64,000 nucleotides of DNA. It comes from Diprion similis. Lineage: Eukaryota > Arthropoda > Insecta > Hymenoptera > Diprionidae. The translations under genes and the position numbers were made by a program. Below the pieces are notes generated by a model that had not been told where the DNA came from, searched no databases, and saw only the letters and a program-made list of their open reading frames with translations. Position 1 is the first letter of the stretch, and the number at the start of each line of letters is the position of its first letter. The stretch lies in NCBI RefSeq assembly GCF_021155765.1, contig NC_060111.1, positions 4,729,481-4,793,480 of the forward strand, in the 5' to 3' direction. Shown here piece by piece: positions 37,552 to 49,107 of this stretch.

Positions 37552-39471
37552 TTAACACGTGATTTTCCATGGTTTTGAAGTGAAGTAAATGTGCATTGAA
37601 ATTACACCGTAATCGCCAGCCCAATCTATGACACACTCTGAGGTTGTCGGGATTGTGGGCTTAATAGCAAGCGCTGGAACCTGCTCATACCAGTTTCTGC
37701 TTTTGTAAGTCGTCGATCCGAATCCCTGTAGTCCAACGCCGCTCAACTCGCCGTCTTGTGCCAACAAGAACCAGGGCTGAAAGTCTGTACACTCGGTGTC
37801 TGTACTCATATTGTAGTAATGATGCGTGCCTGAAATACGTACAAAATAATTTGTCAATTGCTGATTATAGCCGGGAATATTCCTGTCACACTGGAACAAT
37901 GTCCGCCTATGTCACACAGATTCATTCATACCTTTGAATTTGATTCGAGTATGATTACCGCTATCCTGTACTTGCTGGATTATTTCCCACAAGGTACAGA
38001 TAGTTATATATTGTTATCGGTATTTCACACTTATTAGTAGTTCAAAATATTCTTTGACCAATTATGGATTACCCATTTCAGGAATGCAAGCTTCTTCCGT
38101 CCATGCGGAATCCCACTCTGATACATTCCTGGGAATTTCTATATATCCATCCGTCGTTACAAACCATATTCCTTCAGTGCCGGTGAGATTATTCATTTCG
38201 CTGCGACCACCAGCTTCAATATCCTCTGAAAAGAAAATGATAATTAGATACGTATGAGTTTTATGGATTACGTCGAAACCCACAATTGTACGAAACTATT
38301 TTCCGAATAGATCATCCAGTCGCGGTCAATTTTTCGCATTGAATTTCACTGCTGCGACAAATTTTTACAAATAAAACGAAAGCCATGAAATATTGCAAAT
38401 AATGAAACCGTCAATTGACGGAAAGAAGGTTAATTCATTTTATAAACATATTTCTTCTCCGTCTTATAAAACTAACATTTTCTTACCAAAAGTAGAATCT
38501 CACTGGTACGCTAAAGTCGTAAAGGAAAAAAAATTATAACTGTGTTGCATGTTTTTATCTATACTTGGACTGAAAGGAAATGTAGCTCCACTGACCAGGG
38601 GATATGAAGAGAAGCAAACCAGTCCAATAGTCTTCATCGAATATTGTTTTTATCTGGTATTGGTTGAATTTCGACTTGTTGTATATTTCTTCCATATCTG
38701 CAACATCGCTGACGAGTATGGCCCCCTAAAAAATAAATGTTCCACATCTATTTATTTCCCCGATTTTATCAACTGAGTTGCCCTACGTAATTTCCGTACA
38801 GCATTCAGCCATTTGGCTATTCGTATGTAAGTACGCTAAGACGCAATTAATGCTTACGTGTATGCCGGCAATGTTCCCGTAAGAATCGTAATAAGTACAA
38901 ACGCGACCATCGTTTCCCAGGCAATACGTAGTCAAATTCAGGGAAGTGACATCGGATACTTCTACCCAATCGTTACTAATAGCATCAGATTTTGTACGTG
39001 GCATCTCAAAGTAGCTCCACGAGTGGAATGGGTCAAGCAACCAAAATTTCCATGTCACTAAAATTTGGAAATGATGAAGAGTTGTTTTAATCATAAGTAG
39101 AAGTAGAAAGAAAAAACTAAAACTATGTCATTCTCATTCTGATTGTAGACGATTAGTTACCACGAAGATCGGTCCACTCGATACCGGACGCCGTGACTGA
39201 AACACAGGATTCTTTCATTGAAAACCACATCATCAACTCACCTGTGCAGAGACGTATTTCAGTAATTGAAATTATTTCAATCATATATTTTTCCATAATT
39301 TTATTTATTTTTTATTTCGTTATTACGAAATCCATGTTTCAGGTTGCCCCAAAAAAAAGTTTATTCAAATATTAATCTATTCGAGATTCGATAAAAGAAA
39401 ATTGGTTCTGCGAGGCTCAGGAATGAGAATCACTTACCAGCGACCAGTAATAGGGAAGAGATAGTTTTCAT
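37552..39471 (-). CDS. Secreted protein of an unrecognised tandem family, copy 3
   Basis: Six exons: 39471-39438, 39196-39161, 39057-38858, 38725-38596, 38225-38073, 37829-37552; 276 residues. The signal peptide is MKTISSLLLVAG followed by VTASG, then IEWTDLR. Distinct features shared with copy 5 are EMPRTKSDAISNDWVEV, TYYDSYGNIAGIH, a start of exon 5 with EDIEAGGRSE, and exon 6 with NMSTDTECTDFQPWFLL and YGVISMHIYFTSKPW. Exon 3 is one codon shorter than in copies 1 and 2. The intron between exons 4 and 5 is nearly identical to that of copy 5, pointing to recent duplication or gene conversion. Six mature cysteines. Only a weak TATA-like site lies upstream. Function unknown. Confidence 0.85.
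38226..38590. repeat. Intron 4 of copy 3, near-identical to 45,109-45,475
   Basis: Noncoding DNA between exons 4 and 5 is almost the same in copies 3 and 5, so the pair split or was homogenised recently. Confidence 0.85.
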
Positions 39472-40770
39472 GCTGCAAGTAAGCCGGAAATTTTTGCAAG
39501 TTTTTTGTAAAAATAAATTTTTCTACTGTTTCAAGTATAAGTTGCACGGTTCAAATTCTTATCCAATATTCAATTTCTTAAATGTAAATTTCATACATAA
39601 ACAATTAACCAATTGAATTGTAAGAAATGGGGCACACTCGAGAATCGACCTCACAGCACTGCGTTTCGATGCGGGATCGTCAGAAGACAGAAATTATTAC
39701 ATCGCGAGTTTCCAATTTTATTCTTTATCTTTCGAGGACATCGTTTTTATTCTTCGAAACATATTTACTACCTACAAGGTTTCGTTATTCATTCGTGAAC
39801 GTCGCGTCGTTTATGTAAAAGTCGTGCGCCGTCGTAAAAGTCATCGTGATGCTTCCACGTCGAAACATTCATAATCCCGACTAACAAATAAGCATTTGCT
39901 AAGTTTCTTCCTCCAAATTTCGAACCAATGACGAGGTTATGCTAATATATGACAATAAGTTGATATGCATTCGTTTGTTATCGGGGTATCAGATAGATTG
40001 TGAAAAGAAATAAGTTCCTTTTCTGTCGGAACAGAATTGTTGAAAATCTAAAAAAATCAAACGCTCACAATCGCTGCAGTATTTTTTTCACAAACGGAAG
40101 CTTACATGAATACTTTCATAAAAAACGAAATTATGGGGTCGCACAAAGCTATAACTTCTAGGATGAACGGTTCGAATTTGTGATTGGCGGAGAGTATTAG
40201 GTTAATTATCTTTTACTACATAGACTGCTTATTCCAATCGTTTCGCAGAGCTATTCGGAAAATTGTCAACGCGATGTCGTTTCGAGCATGTCAGTAAAAT
40301 GAAACTGAAATCCGATTATTCACGTGCGCTTCGTGAAATCCGCAGAAACGCTAAATATATCAATTCATCTTTAGAATATTCCGGAGCGTATATCTTTATT
40401 ACATCTATTTTACCATTCCTGATTCTAATTCCAAGTTTCATTGATTTTCTGTGTTCATTTCGAAATTCTGCCAGAAAAACAAGAAAAATGTGCAAATTTG
40501 AGTGAGCAATTATTGTCAATACGAATAATCAATAAAACTATTTTTCGAATCCTAGCTAAACGTAAAGAAACGATAACTTTGTGCCTGATGAATACACAAT
40601 TTAATTCCTGGATAATAACTGCTGAAATAAATCACTTGTTTGATACAACATTTGTGTCTAATTCTAGTTTTTGGTAGAAGGTAGTTAAATGCTGAAACAC
40701 AGATGTCTATTCCATGAAATTTGAGGTATCTTATTCACGGAGAATCATCGCACGTCGTACGCCGTTGCTG
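39472..40770. other. Spacer between array copies 3 and 4
   Basis: Copy 3 upstream region, then from about 39,960 DNA related to the spacer 3' of copy 2, including the near-identical block 40,074-40,535 with its 80-codon frame. No independent gene was recognised. Confidence 0.5.
40074..40535. repeat. Near-identical intergenic block, partner at 34,218-34,680
   Basis: Second copy of the block; see the partner entry. It lies 3' of copy 4 at about the same distance as the partner lies 3' of copy 2. Confidence 0.85.
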
Positions 40771-42731
40771 TTAACAAACGTACGTCCATGGTTCTGAAGT
40801 CAAGAACACATGCATGCAGATGCAACCGTAATCGGTAGACCAATCGATGACGCACTGTGGAGTTGTCGGTATCGTGTCTCTAATGAAACGCGCCGCAAAA
40901 TACTCGTACCAGTCGCGACTCTTGTAAGTCGTATTACCGAATCCCTGTAATCCAAAACCGCTCAACTCGCCTCCTTGTTCCATCAAAAACCAAGGCTGGA
41001 AGTCTTTGCATTCCATGGATCTGTTCATGCCGTAGTAGTAGTGGGTACCTGAAACGCGTACGAAAGTCGTAGTGAATCACTATTGTTGCATGAAAGCTCT
41101 CAATAGACGCAAGGAACAAGGTAACAATAAATGGGGATCAATCGAAGTTTACCCATCTCAGAAAGACAGGCTTCTTTAGTCCATGCAGAATCCCAATCCG
41201 ATACGTTTCTGGGAATTTCTATGAACCCATCGCTTGTCTCGATCCATATTCCTTCAGTGCCGGTAAGATCGTTCATCTCGCTACGTCCACCGGCTGCAAT
41301 AGTTTCTAAAGTGAAAGTGATAATTAGATACCGAGGTTCCATTGGCAACGCGCGAAACGGTAAGCCAAAAAAATTATTGCAGAATACGACGAAGTGTTGC
41401 TAACATTTTTCGCTTGAGAAAAAGTAGAAAACAAATTTCCTTTTACATTATCATCCACATGGAGCAGAAGCTGTTGTTTATAAATAAGGATATTTTCGAA
41501 GGGATGAATTTTTGAATGCCAAAAAATTTTACAATTATATCGTAATTCAACAGTAAAAGATAATTCAGCCACTAACCAGGAGATATGAAATGGATTGTAC
41601 TGGTCCAATAATCATCACCAAATATTTCTTTAACTTGATATTGGTTTAAATTCGACATGTTGTAGAAACTTTGAATATTTTCAACGTCACTGCAGAGAAC
41701 CGCACCCTGAAATGTCAAATTGTGCCCACCTTGTAGTTACTCGATTTTATCAAATATCGAATATAATGTAATAAACGTGAACAATAATCACCTGTATAGC
41801 AGCAATGTTCCCATAAGAATCGTATTCAAGACAGACGCGACCGTCGCCTTCCAGGCAATACACACTCAAATTCAGAGAACTGACATCGGTTACTTCGACC
41901 CAACTATTATTAATAGCATCAGATTTTGTACGAGGCATCTGGAAGAAGCTCTTTACGTGCGAAGGGTCCTCCCCTGAGAGGCTCCATGTCACTGAAAAGT
42001 AGTTATGTAAGTATTAAAAAGTTGATCACACCCAACATCAAGAAATGGATCGGAAGAAATAGCTGTTTTTTGAATGCTGGCTGTAGGTGATTTAAAACGT
42101 TAGAGTAGAGAATTTTGCAAGAAAATCGAGTCAGGATTTCTAGAGATTAGATCCAAGAATTGCATTTTCAATTGCACCTGCCGACTCGCATTATCTCCCG
42201 AACAGCGTCGTGAGAAATTTTTTATTTCTTGCTGTCATCTGTGGAATGATATACCATTGAAAAAAAAAATTTGTTACACCTGCAAGGACATTATGTTAAG
42301 TTAAATTTTCCTAACAATGTACGAATCAAAAAGTGCCATTTCGATCAAAATTAATGGTATTTTCGGATAAAAATATGTCGAAATTCTGAAGTGATGGAAA
42401 AAACGGGCAATGCAATTGGCATCGCATTTAGCTCGACCAACATTCGTCGGAAATATGCTAACTCATTCATTCAGCATTTTATCGCGAAAATAATATTGAA
42501 TATTATTTAACTCCAGTGTAATTATACCACGAAGATCACTCCACTCGATAGCAGATGCCGTAGCTGGAACAAGCAATGAGAAACGAATTCTTAGTTTCTT
42601 CTTGAAAATTCAATTTATTTGTAAAAACACATCACATCTGCAAGAATGTAATTGACGAACTGAAATACACTGTAATTATTTAGTGATGAGAACTTACCGG
42701 CGATCAGTAACAATATCGCGACAGTCTTCAT
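40771..42731 (-). CDS. Secreted protein of an unrecognised tandem family, copy 4
   Basis: Six exons: 42731-42698, 42563-42528, 41991-41792, 41706-41577, 41305-41153, 41048-40771; 276 residues. The signal peptide is MKTVAILLLIAG...ASA, then IEWSDLR. It reads like a mosaic. The 200-base exon 3 has the length of copies 3 and 5 but the sequence CLEYDSYGNIAAIQ of the copy 1/2 type. Exons 5 and 6 follow copy 2 (ETIAAGG; YGCICMHVFLTSE). There is an extra Cys in exon 4 (AVLCSD), absent from the other copies, as well as the two in CIC, so nine mature cysteines in all. Intron 2 is enlarged to about 540 bases by inserted AT-rich DNA. No disabling change was seen; function unknown. Confidence 0.84.
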
Positions 42732-42787
42732 GCTGGTAAACTGAATGTTAATGCAATACGGAACTAAAAATTTTTGCTAGAGCTTAC

Positions 42788-42794
42788 ATATATA
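42788..42794 (-). promoter_or_regulatory. TATA box of array copy 4
   Basis: TATATA on the minus strand about 60 bases before the ATG at 42731. Confidence 0.55.
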
Positions 42795-42929
42795 GTACGT
42801 ACCCCGGATAGATTTATCCACACGAGTTCCTCGTTTTGTGTGCAAAGGATAAAACACATCGGTTACGTCTGTATGATAATTGCTTAATTAGCTAGTGATC
42901 GATAAATTATTGTCAGTTCGAATGCTAAA

Positions 42930-43170
42930 CAAACGGGAGCTTCCGAGTGTAAGTTGAATGTAGTGGGACGTTGACTCGTGCCGGATGTAAAATTTTATCG
43001 CTGAATTACAACCAAATTCAACTAGAAAAACAGTTTCACGCAAACGCAAATACATTTCGCGTTTTCTGTAAACTCTTCAATTGGGACAAAATTTTTTGAA
43101 CGTTCAGTTTCCGTCGATCCATTACTTTCGTCAAAACACTTGAATAAATATTCAAATTTCTATTCTATTT
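42930..43170. repeat. Upstream duplication, partner at 46,500-46,720
   Basis: Diverged copies share runs such as GTGCCGGATGTAAAATTTTA and CTTCAATTGGGACAAAATTT, in the same order and orientation upstream of copies 4 and 5. Confidence 0.75.
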
Positions 43171-44431
43171 TTATCTATCACTAAGCTTTGCAACGAAGCC
43201 AGTCATCTCGTAGGTCGAATTCGCAGTTTGTTTAATTCGTTATTTTCACAGATGATTTCGATTACCGTCTGCACATGAAAACAGCTGCTGTTGCGCAATA
43301 TCTTCTTCGAAATGACATTCTCAACGTTTCATGAATTTGATTCATACTCGTCTTATAATTTTATACACACATACCAAATCAGTAAACTTCTACTTCCGTG
43401 TTTTCCTGTAAGATGTCTGTACTAATTGAATAATTTAAAAATTTTTAATTATTCTTGTATCACCACCGTGCGGTCGGTAACGTTTAAAATGTAACGAAAG
43501 TGCTTGCGAATTCGGTAATAAATGCGGAATAAAGTTTACTGGAAATTTTATGTTCTACAAGTTCGATTATCACCATTTTCAATGTTTCATCAACCGTTAA
43601 CTGTATATTTAGAAACTACCATGTCGAAGAAGTTCGATGTGCTGTAAATGAAAACCCACCCACTATATAGAAAAAAGTTTCAATAAAAAGGCAACTTAAG
43701 CAACTTTTTAAACGTATACGTTCTCTCAATGTTAGCCTTCGAAATAGTTGAATAACCACCTAGTCGTCCAATTAGCACTTATAACTCCCTCGCAAATCAA
43801 ACTTTGTGAAAAATTTCGACAGAAGCGAAAAAATTATGAATTTTGGGACATTTAGTCAAAAAATTGGATAACTAAAAAATAATTCAACTAGCTTAACAAA
43901 ACGATGAATTAAAATCATCATGGCGGTATAGTGACTATATGGATAAAAATCATTGCCGATGTAGCATATGTACAGTAATAGTTTGAAATTATGTAAATAA
44001 CTAGAAGTATTATTGAAATTAATAACAAAAAAGTGACATAATGAAAACGGTAGCGCGTCTTTCTAAATTTGTCTGCTTCTGCAACTCTAATTATACGGTG
44101 AATGAGAATACGTCAACGTATACGGAACGAAATGAGTGCATATCGCCGTTGCGATAATAATTCTGCCCAATCCAAAGCGATGGCAAATTTTAAACTCAGT
44201 GAAGTATAAAGTGTCGGTTATACTTCGATAAATTTAAAATAGGATACTTTTTGGCCGGCGTCATGTAACCCGTATTATACCTGGATACCATCTGAAAAAG
44301 TGTCGACAATCGGAGCAAGTTGAGTTTTTGCAAGTCTAACAAAAGGAATAAATTGAAAGATCAAACGCAAAAATTTTATAATAACCATAGAATTTTATTC
44401 ACACAGAAACATTGTTGTACGTGGATTTTTT

Positions 44432-46310
44432 CTAGTCACACCAGTATTCCCATGGTTTCGAAGTGAAGTAAATGTGCATTGAAATTACACCGTATTCGCC
44501 AGCCCAATCTATGACACACTCTGAGGTTGTCGGGATTGTGGGCTTAATAGCGGCCGCTGGAACCTGCTCATACCAGTTTCTGCTTTTGTAAGTCGTCGAT
44601 CCGAATCCCTGTAGTCCAACGCCGCTCAACTCGCCGTCTTGTTCCAACAAGAACCAGGGCTGGAAGTCTGTACACTCGGTGTCTGTACTCATATTGTAGT
44701 AATAATGCGTGCCTGAAATACGTACAAAATAATTTGTCAATTGCTGATTATAGCCGGGAATATTTCTGTCAGACTGGAACAATATCCGCCTATGTCACAC
44801 AGATTCATTCATACCTTTGAATTTGATTCGAGTATGATTACCGCTATCCTGTACTTGCTGGATTATTTCCCACAAGGTACAGATAGTTATATATTGTTAT
44901 CTGTGTTTCACACTTATTAGTATTTCAAAATATTCTTTGACCAATTATGGATTACCCATTTCAGGAATGCAAGCTTCTTCCGTCCATGCGGAATCCCACT
45001 CTGATACATTCCTGGGAATTTCCGTATATCCATCCGTCGTTACAAACCATATTCCTTCAGTGCCGGTGAGATCATTCGTTTCGTTGCGACCACCAGCTTC
45101 AATATCCTCTGAAAAGAAAATGATAATTGGATGCGTATGAGTTTTATGGATTACGTCGAAATCCACAATTGTACGAAACTATTTTCCGAATAGATCATCC
45201 AGTCGCGGTCAATTTTTCGCATTGAATTTCACTGCTGCGACAAATTTTTACAAATAAAACGAAAGCCATGAAATATTGCAAATAATGAAACCGTCAATTG
45301 ACGGAAAGAAGGTTAATTCATTTGATAAACTTATTTTTTCTCCGTCTTAAAAAAACTAACATTTTCTTACCAAAAGTAGAATCTCACTGGTACGATAAAG
45401 TCGCAAAAGAAAAAAAGATTATAATTGTGTTGGATGTTTATATCTATACTTGGACTGAAAGGAAATGTAGCCACTGACCAGGGGATATGAAGAGAAGCAA
45501 ACTAGTCCAATAGTCTTCATCAAATATTTTTTTTATCTGGTATTGGTTGAAATTCGACATGTTGTATATTTTTTGCATGTCTGCAACATCGTCGACGAGT
45601 ATGGCCCCCTAAAAAATAAATGGTCCACATCTATATATTTCTCCGATTTTATCAACTGAGTGGCCCTATGTAATTCCCGTACAGCATTCAGCCATTTGGC
45701 TATTCGTAAGTATGGTAAGACGCAATTGATGCTTACGTGTATGCCGGCAATGTTCCCGTAAGAATCGTAATAAGTACAGACTCGACCATCGTTTTCCAGG
45801 CAATACGTAGTCAATTTCAGAGAAGTGACATCGGATACTTCTACCCAATCGTTACTAATAGCATCAGATTTTGTACGTGGCATCTCAAAGTAGCTCCAAA
45901 TGTGGAGTGGGTCAAACAACCAGAATTTCCATGTCGCTGAAATTTGGTAATAATGAAGAGTTGGTTAAATCATAAGAAAAAGTACAGGGAAAAAACAAGA
46001 ACTATGTCATTCTCATTCTGATTGTAGAAGATTAATTACTGCGAAGATCCGTCCACTCGATAGCAGATGCCGTGGCTGAAACAATTAATGATGAGGAACA
46101 AATTAGTTTCTTTACCGAAAAATATGTTGCCTGCCAACATGCATAGAGATATATTTGAGTGGTCACAGTCCGGTTTTATGAAAGATCATAAGTTGCCGTG
46201 AAAAAAGCTTGCCACTTATCCATATTCGATATTCGATAATGTGCTATTAATAATAAGCTTAAGGATGAGAACTTACCGGCGATCAGTAACAATACGGCAA
46301 TAGTCTTCAT
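44432..46310 (-). CDS. Secreted protein of an unrecognised tandem family, copy 5
   Basis: Six exons: 46310-46277, 46075-46040, 45936-45737, 45608-45479, 45108-44956, 44712-44432; 277 residues. The signal peptide is MKTIAVLLLIAG...ASA, then IEWTDLR. It is a close sister of copy 3 through exons 3 to 6 (EMPRTKSDAISNDW, EDIEAGG, MSTDTECTDFQPWFLL, YGVISMHIYFTSKPW). It differs at the very end (WEYWCD) and at the exon 2/3 junction, where the usual split Val codon has become Thr while phase and splice signals are kept. Six mature cysteines. First gene of the array in transcription order. Function unknown. Confidence 0.85.
45109..45475. repeat. Intron 4 of copy 5, near-identical to 38,226-38,590
   Basis: Partner of the copy 3 intron. 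Confidence 0.85.
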
Positions 46311-46365
46311 ACTGGCAAAACGGAATATCAGTACAAGAGTGAATTAAATATGTTTTACCGGCGCT

Positions 46366-46373
46366 TATTTATA
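46366..46373 (-). promoter_or_regulatory. TATA box of array copy 5
   Basis: TATAAATA on the minus strand about 56 bases before the ATG at 46310; the best match to consensus in the array. Confidence 0.65.
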
Positions 46374-46499
46374 CACTTTGGGCAGATTCATTCACACGGC
46401 TTTTTCGTTCCGTGTTTAAAAGAGGAAACGCATGGATTGCGCATCTGTTTGTTCAATTCGTTAATGACCGATCAATTATTGGCGTTTCGAATACTGAAT

Positions 46500-46720
46500 A
46501 AACAGGGGCCTCCGAATACAAGTTGAATCTAGTGGAACGTTGATTTGTGCCGGATGTAAAATTTTATCGCTGAATTGGAACAGGGCTCAATCAGCAATGC
46601 AGTTGCACGTCAACGTCAATACTATTCACGTCTTCTGCAAACCCTTCAATTGGGACAAAATTTTTCTAACATACTGTTTTCCTCGATCCATTGCATTCGT
46701 CAAACCACTTGAATAAACAT
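46500..46720. repeat. Upstream duplication, partner at 42,930-43,170
   Basis: See the partner entry. Confidence 0.75.
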
Positions 46721-47142
46721 TCGAATTTACGTAATTCGGTGATTTTTCTATATTCTGTTTTTAATCCACCATCTGTGCAATGAAGCATGCCGTCACGTAT
46801 GTGGCATTCGTAGTTTGTTCAATTTGTTATTTTCATAGGTGATTTCAATTGCCTTCTGCACATGAAACCAAACTCTGTTGCGTAACTTTTTCGATTTGAT
46901 TCTTATTCGTCTTATAATTTTATACACATGTAATTAAATAAATGAATTTTCAGTCGCATTTTATTCCGTACAACTTCTGTCCCAATTGAATAATTGTAAG
47001 ATTTTGGTCTATTTTTTTATCATCACCGTGTGATAGGGTTATAAGTTTACCGAAAGCGCTAGCAAATTTGGAACCTGAAAATTGCATTTCGAAAATTGAG
47101 ATGTGAGTAGTAGTTTATTCGGGAAATAATTAAATATTACAC

Positions 47143-47215
47143 ATCTTAGGATGGCAAGTTTCTTTGGTTCATACAGAACTCCAATCTTATATATTTCCGG
47201 GAATTTCTATTTATC
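47143..47215 (-). pseudogene. Remnant of exon 5 of a sixth array copy
   Basis: About 70 bases align by eye with the 3' half of exon 5 of copies 3 and 5 (the part encoding IEIPRNVSEWDSAWTEEAC). They share the GAATTTCTAT run and the alternating conserved blocks, but have changes that break the frame. No other exon of the copy was found around it. Confidence 0.6.
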
Positions 47216-48220
47216 ACAAAAAAATTGCGATTAATATTTGCCTTATTAGTTATGAGGTATTCTTTAGCATAACAGGAATCTCTTTGTAACATGTATTAAG
47301 AAATCATACGAGATTTTAGATGAGAAATCACGTAATTATAGTAAAATTTATTTGTCGAGTAATCTTTCGTAATCACTCTATAAAATGTAACTAACCAAGA
47401 AATACGTTATCGACGATCGATTAGATCTTCTAGAAATGTGATAACCTTAAAATTCTTTTATTACCCAAAAAAAATCCACTTACATTAAATATTCGATTTA
47501 GAATACATTATACCAAGAATGTTACATTTCTTTACATTCTGCTTGCACCCGAAAGCTCTACTACATGTATTATCTGTGGTGACAATAATTATAGCTAACT
47601 AGCGAATTAAGAGAGGCGCAAGCGATGGTCTTCTTGCATTTGCACATGGATTTCGTGTAGAAAAATCTAACAAATCCACGCATTTTTTGCCTAGAAAAGG
47701 GTCCGTTCAGCTGAGCTGGTTCCTTTCAAACATCAATGCAGTATATACAGTCTTCTAGAAACTATAAAATTGGCATGAAATTTTGGAAACGTATTTCTCT
47801 CATTTGCCGTCTTCTAAGTGCTTCAGTTATAAATGATATTTGAAATTCGAGAAGCCACGTCATTCTCGCACGTGTCGAGTGGATAATAGCTATTTTTTGA
47901 AATGATACCATACGCTGCTGCCATATGGTAATATGTTACGTCATCCTAAGTTTGTTCAATTCGTTAATTCCACTGTCGTGATCACACTGGTTTCTAAAAC
48001 CCGAAAATTAATCCAGATGCTAAAATTTTTCTTCTGATTAATTTTGCATGCCTGTGTGCAATTGATTTCTTATCGTTAGAAGTTAGAACGTAATTTAATA
48101 TGAGTGCAGCAAAACCTTATATTGCGTGAATCAAAATTATTGCAGAGCTATAAATGATATCGTCTTATATACCTACGTGGTTATAATACCAATTTACTGA
48201 CTTTACCGTAAGTTTCGGCA

Positions 48221-48437
48221 ACATATGCGAAACAGTCCGTGCGCCTGACGCTCCTGAGAAAGGCAACTGGAATTACTGTCCTTCGTATTCAGGTTGAGCT
48301 CCGCGATACGATGCTTTGAAGTTGACAAGTAATAATAAAATTGACGTCTGGGATGCGGTGCTAAACCTGAATATTACGGATAGTAATTCCAGTTGCCTTT
48401 CTCAGTGCGTCAGGCGCATAGATTGTTCCGCATGTAC
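48221..48437. repeat. Long imperfect hairpin (inverted repeat with short loop)
   Basis: Arms of nearly 90 bases (about 48,221-48,309 and 48,350-48,437) are inverted copies with scattered mismatches around a loop of about 40 bases. Long matching runs include GAGAAAGGCAACTGGAATTACT and its complement. A transcript would fold into a long stem. Confidence 0.8.
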
Positions 48438-49107
48438 AGAAACTCAGGGTATAATACGACTTGTGCTTCAAACCGACGTGATACAAGATAAATATTTTAA
48501 TATCTTATCCGTTGAAATAATTGATGATAGGTTGCACATTAATGTTCATTAATACTTTTTCTTTCCGGCTAACTTTTTTGCGATCGAAACAAAATGCATC
48601 CGGTGATCGAAAAATTAAACAGTAAAAGTTTTAATTCGCCAGCAGTTTGAATGTGTGATCGATTCATATTTGGTGGCGAGTGCTGTCTATACGCGATCAA
48701 ACAAACCTTCACATCATTCGTCGATAAGGTTTTACCGACATACGGTAACAAATAGTTTGAAAAAAAACACAAGCAGCTATCTGCCGTTATTAGATTGGTC
48801 ATTGCTGCAATAGTGGTATACGCATGTATTGTGTGTACTATGTGCTTACCTCAGTTTCTCGTCGTGACGTCGTTGATCCAATCTTCAATATTTTAGCTCG
48901 GTGATGTGATACAAGTTGACACTGAGCCTGCTGAACAGTGATATTGGTCAATTGGTCCGTGATGAGAAAAAAATTGGTGTACTTTATGATCGGAAAAAGA
49001 TAACCAGTGCGCATTCCGTACGACGAACATGGTTGGGAACGATATTTAATTAAGTGTACATACATATAACCATTGATAAACGTCAGTTACGAAGGCCGTG
49101 TGGTAAA

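Larger units (their letters stand above)
42732..44431. other. Spacer between array copies 4 and 5
   Basis: The first part is the copy 4 upstream region, of which about 42,930-43,170 recurs upstream of copy 5. The rest is AT-rich with no recognised feature. Confidence 0.5.
46311..49107. other. Intergenic region between secreted array and APPBP2
   Basis: Holds the copy 5 promoter, duplicated upstream DNA, a degenerate array exon (47,143-47,215), a near-palindrome (48,221-48,437), and the 5' flank of APPBP2. No other coding sequence was recognised. Confidence 0.55.

Noticed and set aside
48316-48552. 78-codon frame next to the hairpin
   Set aside because: It runs through one arm of the inverted repeat and has no family resemblance.
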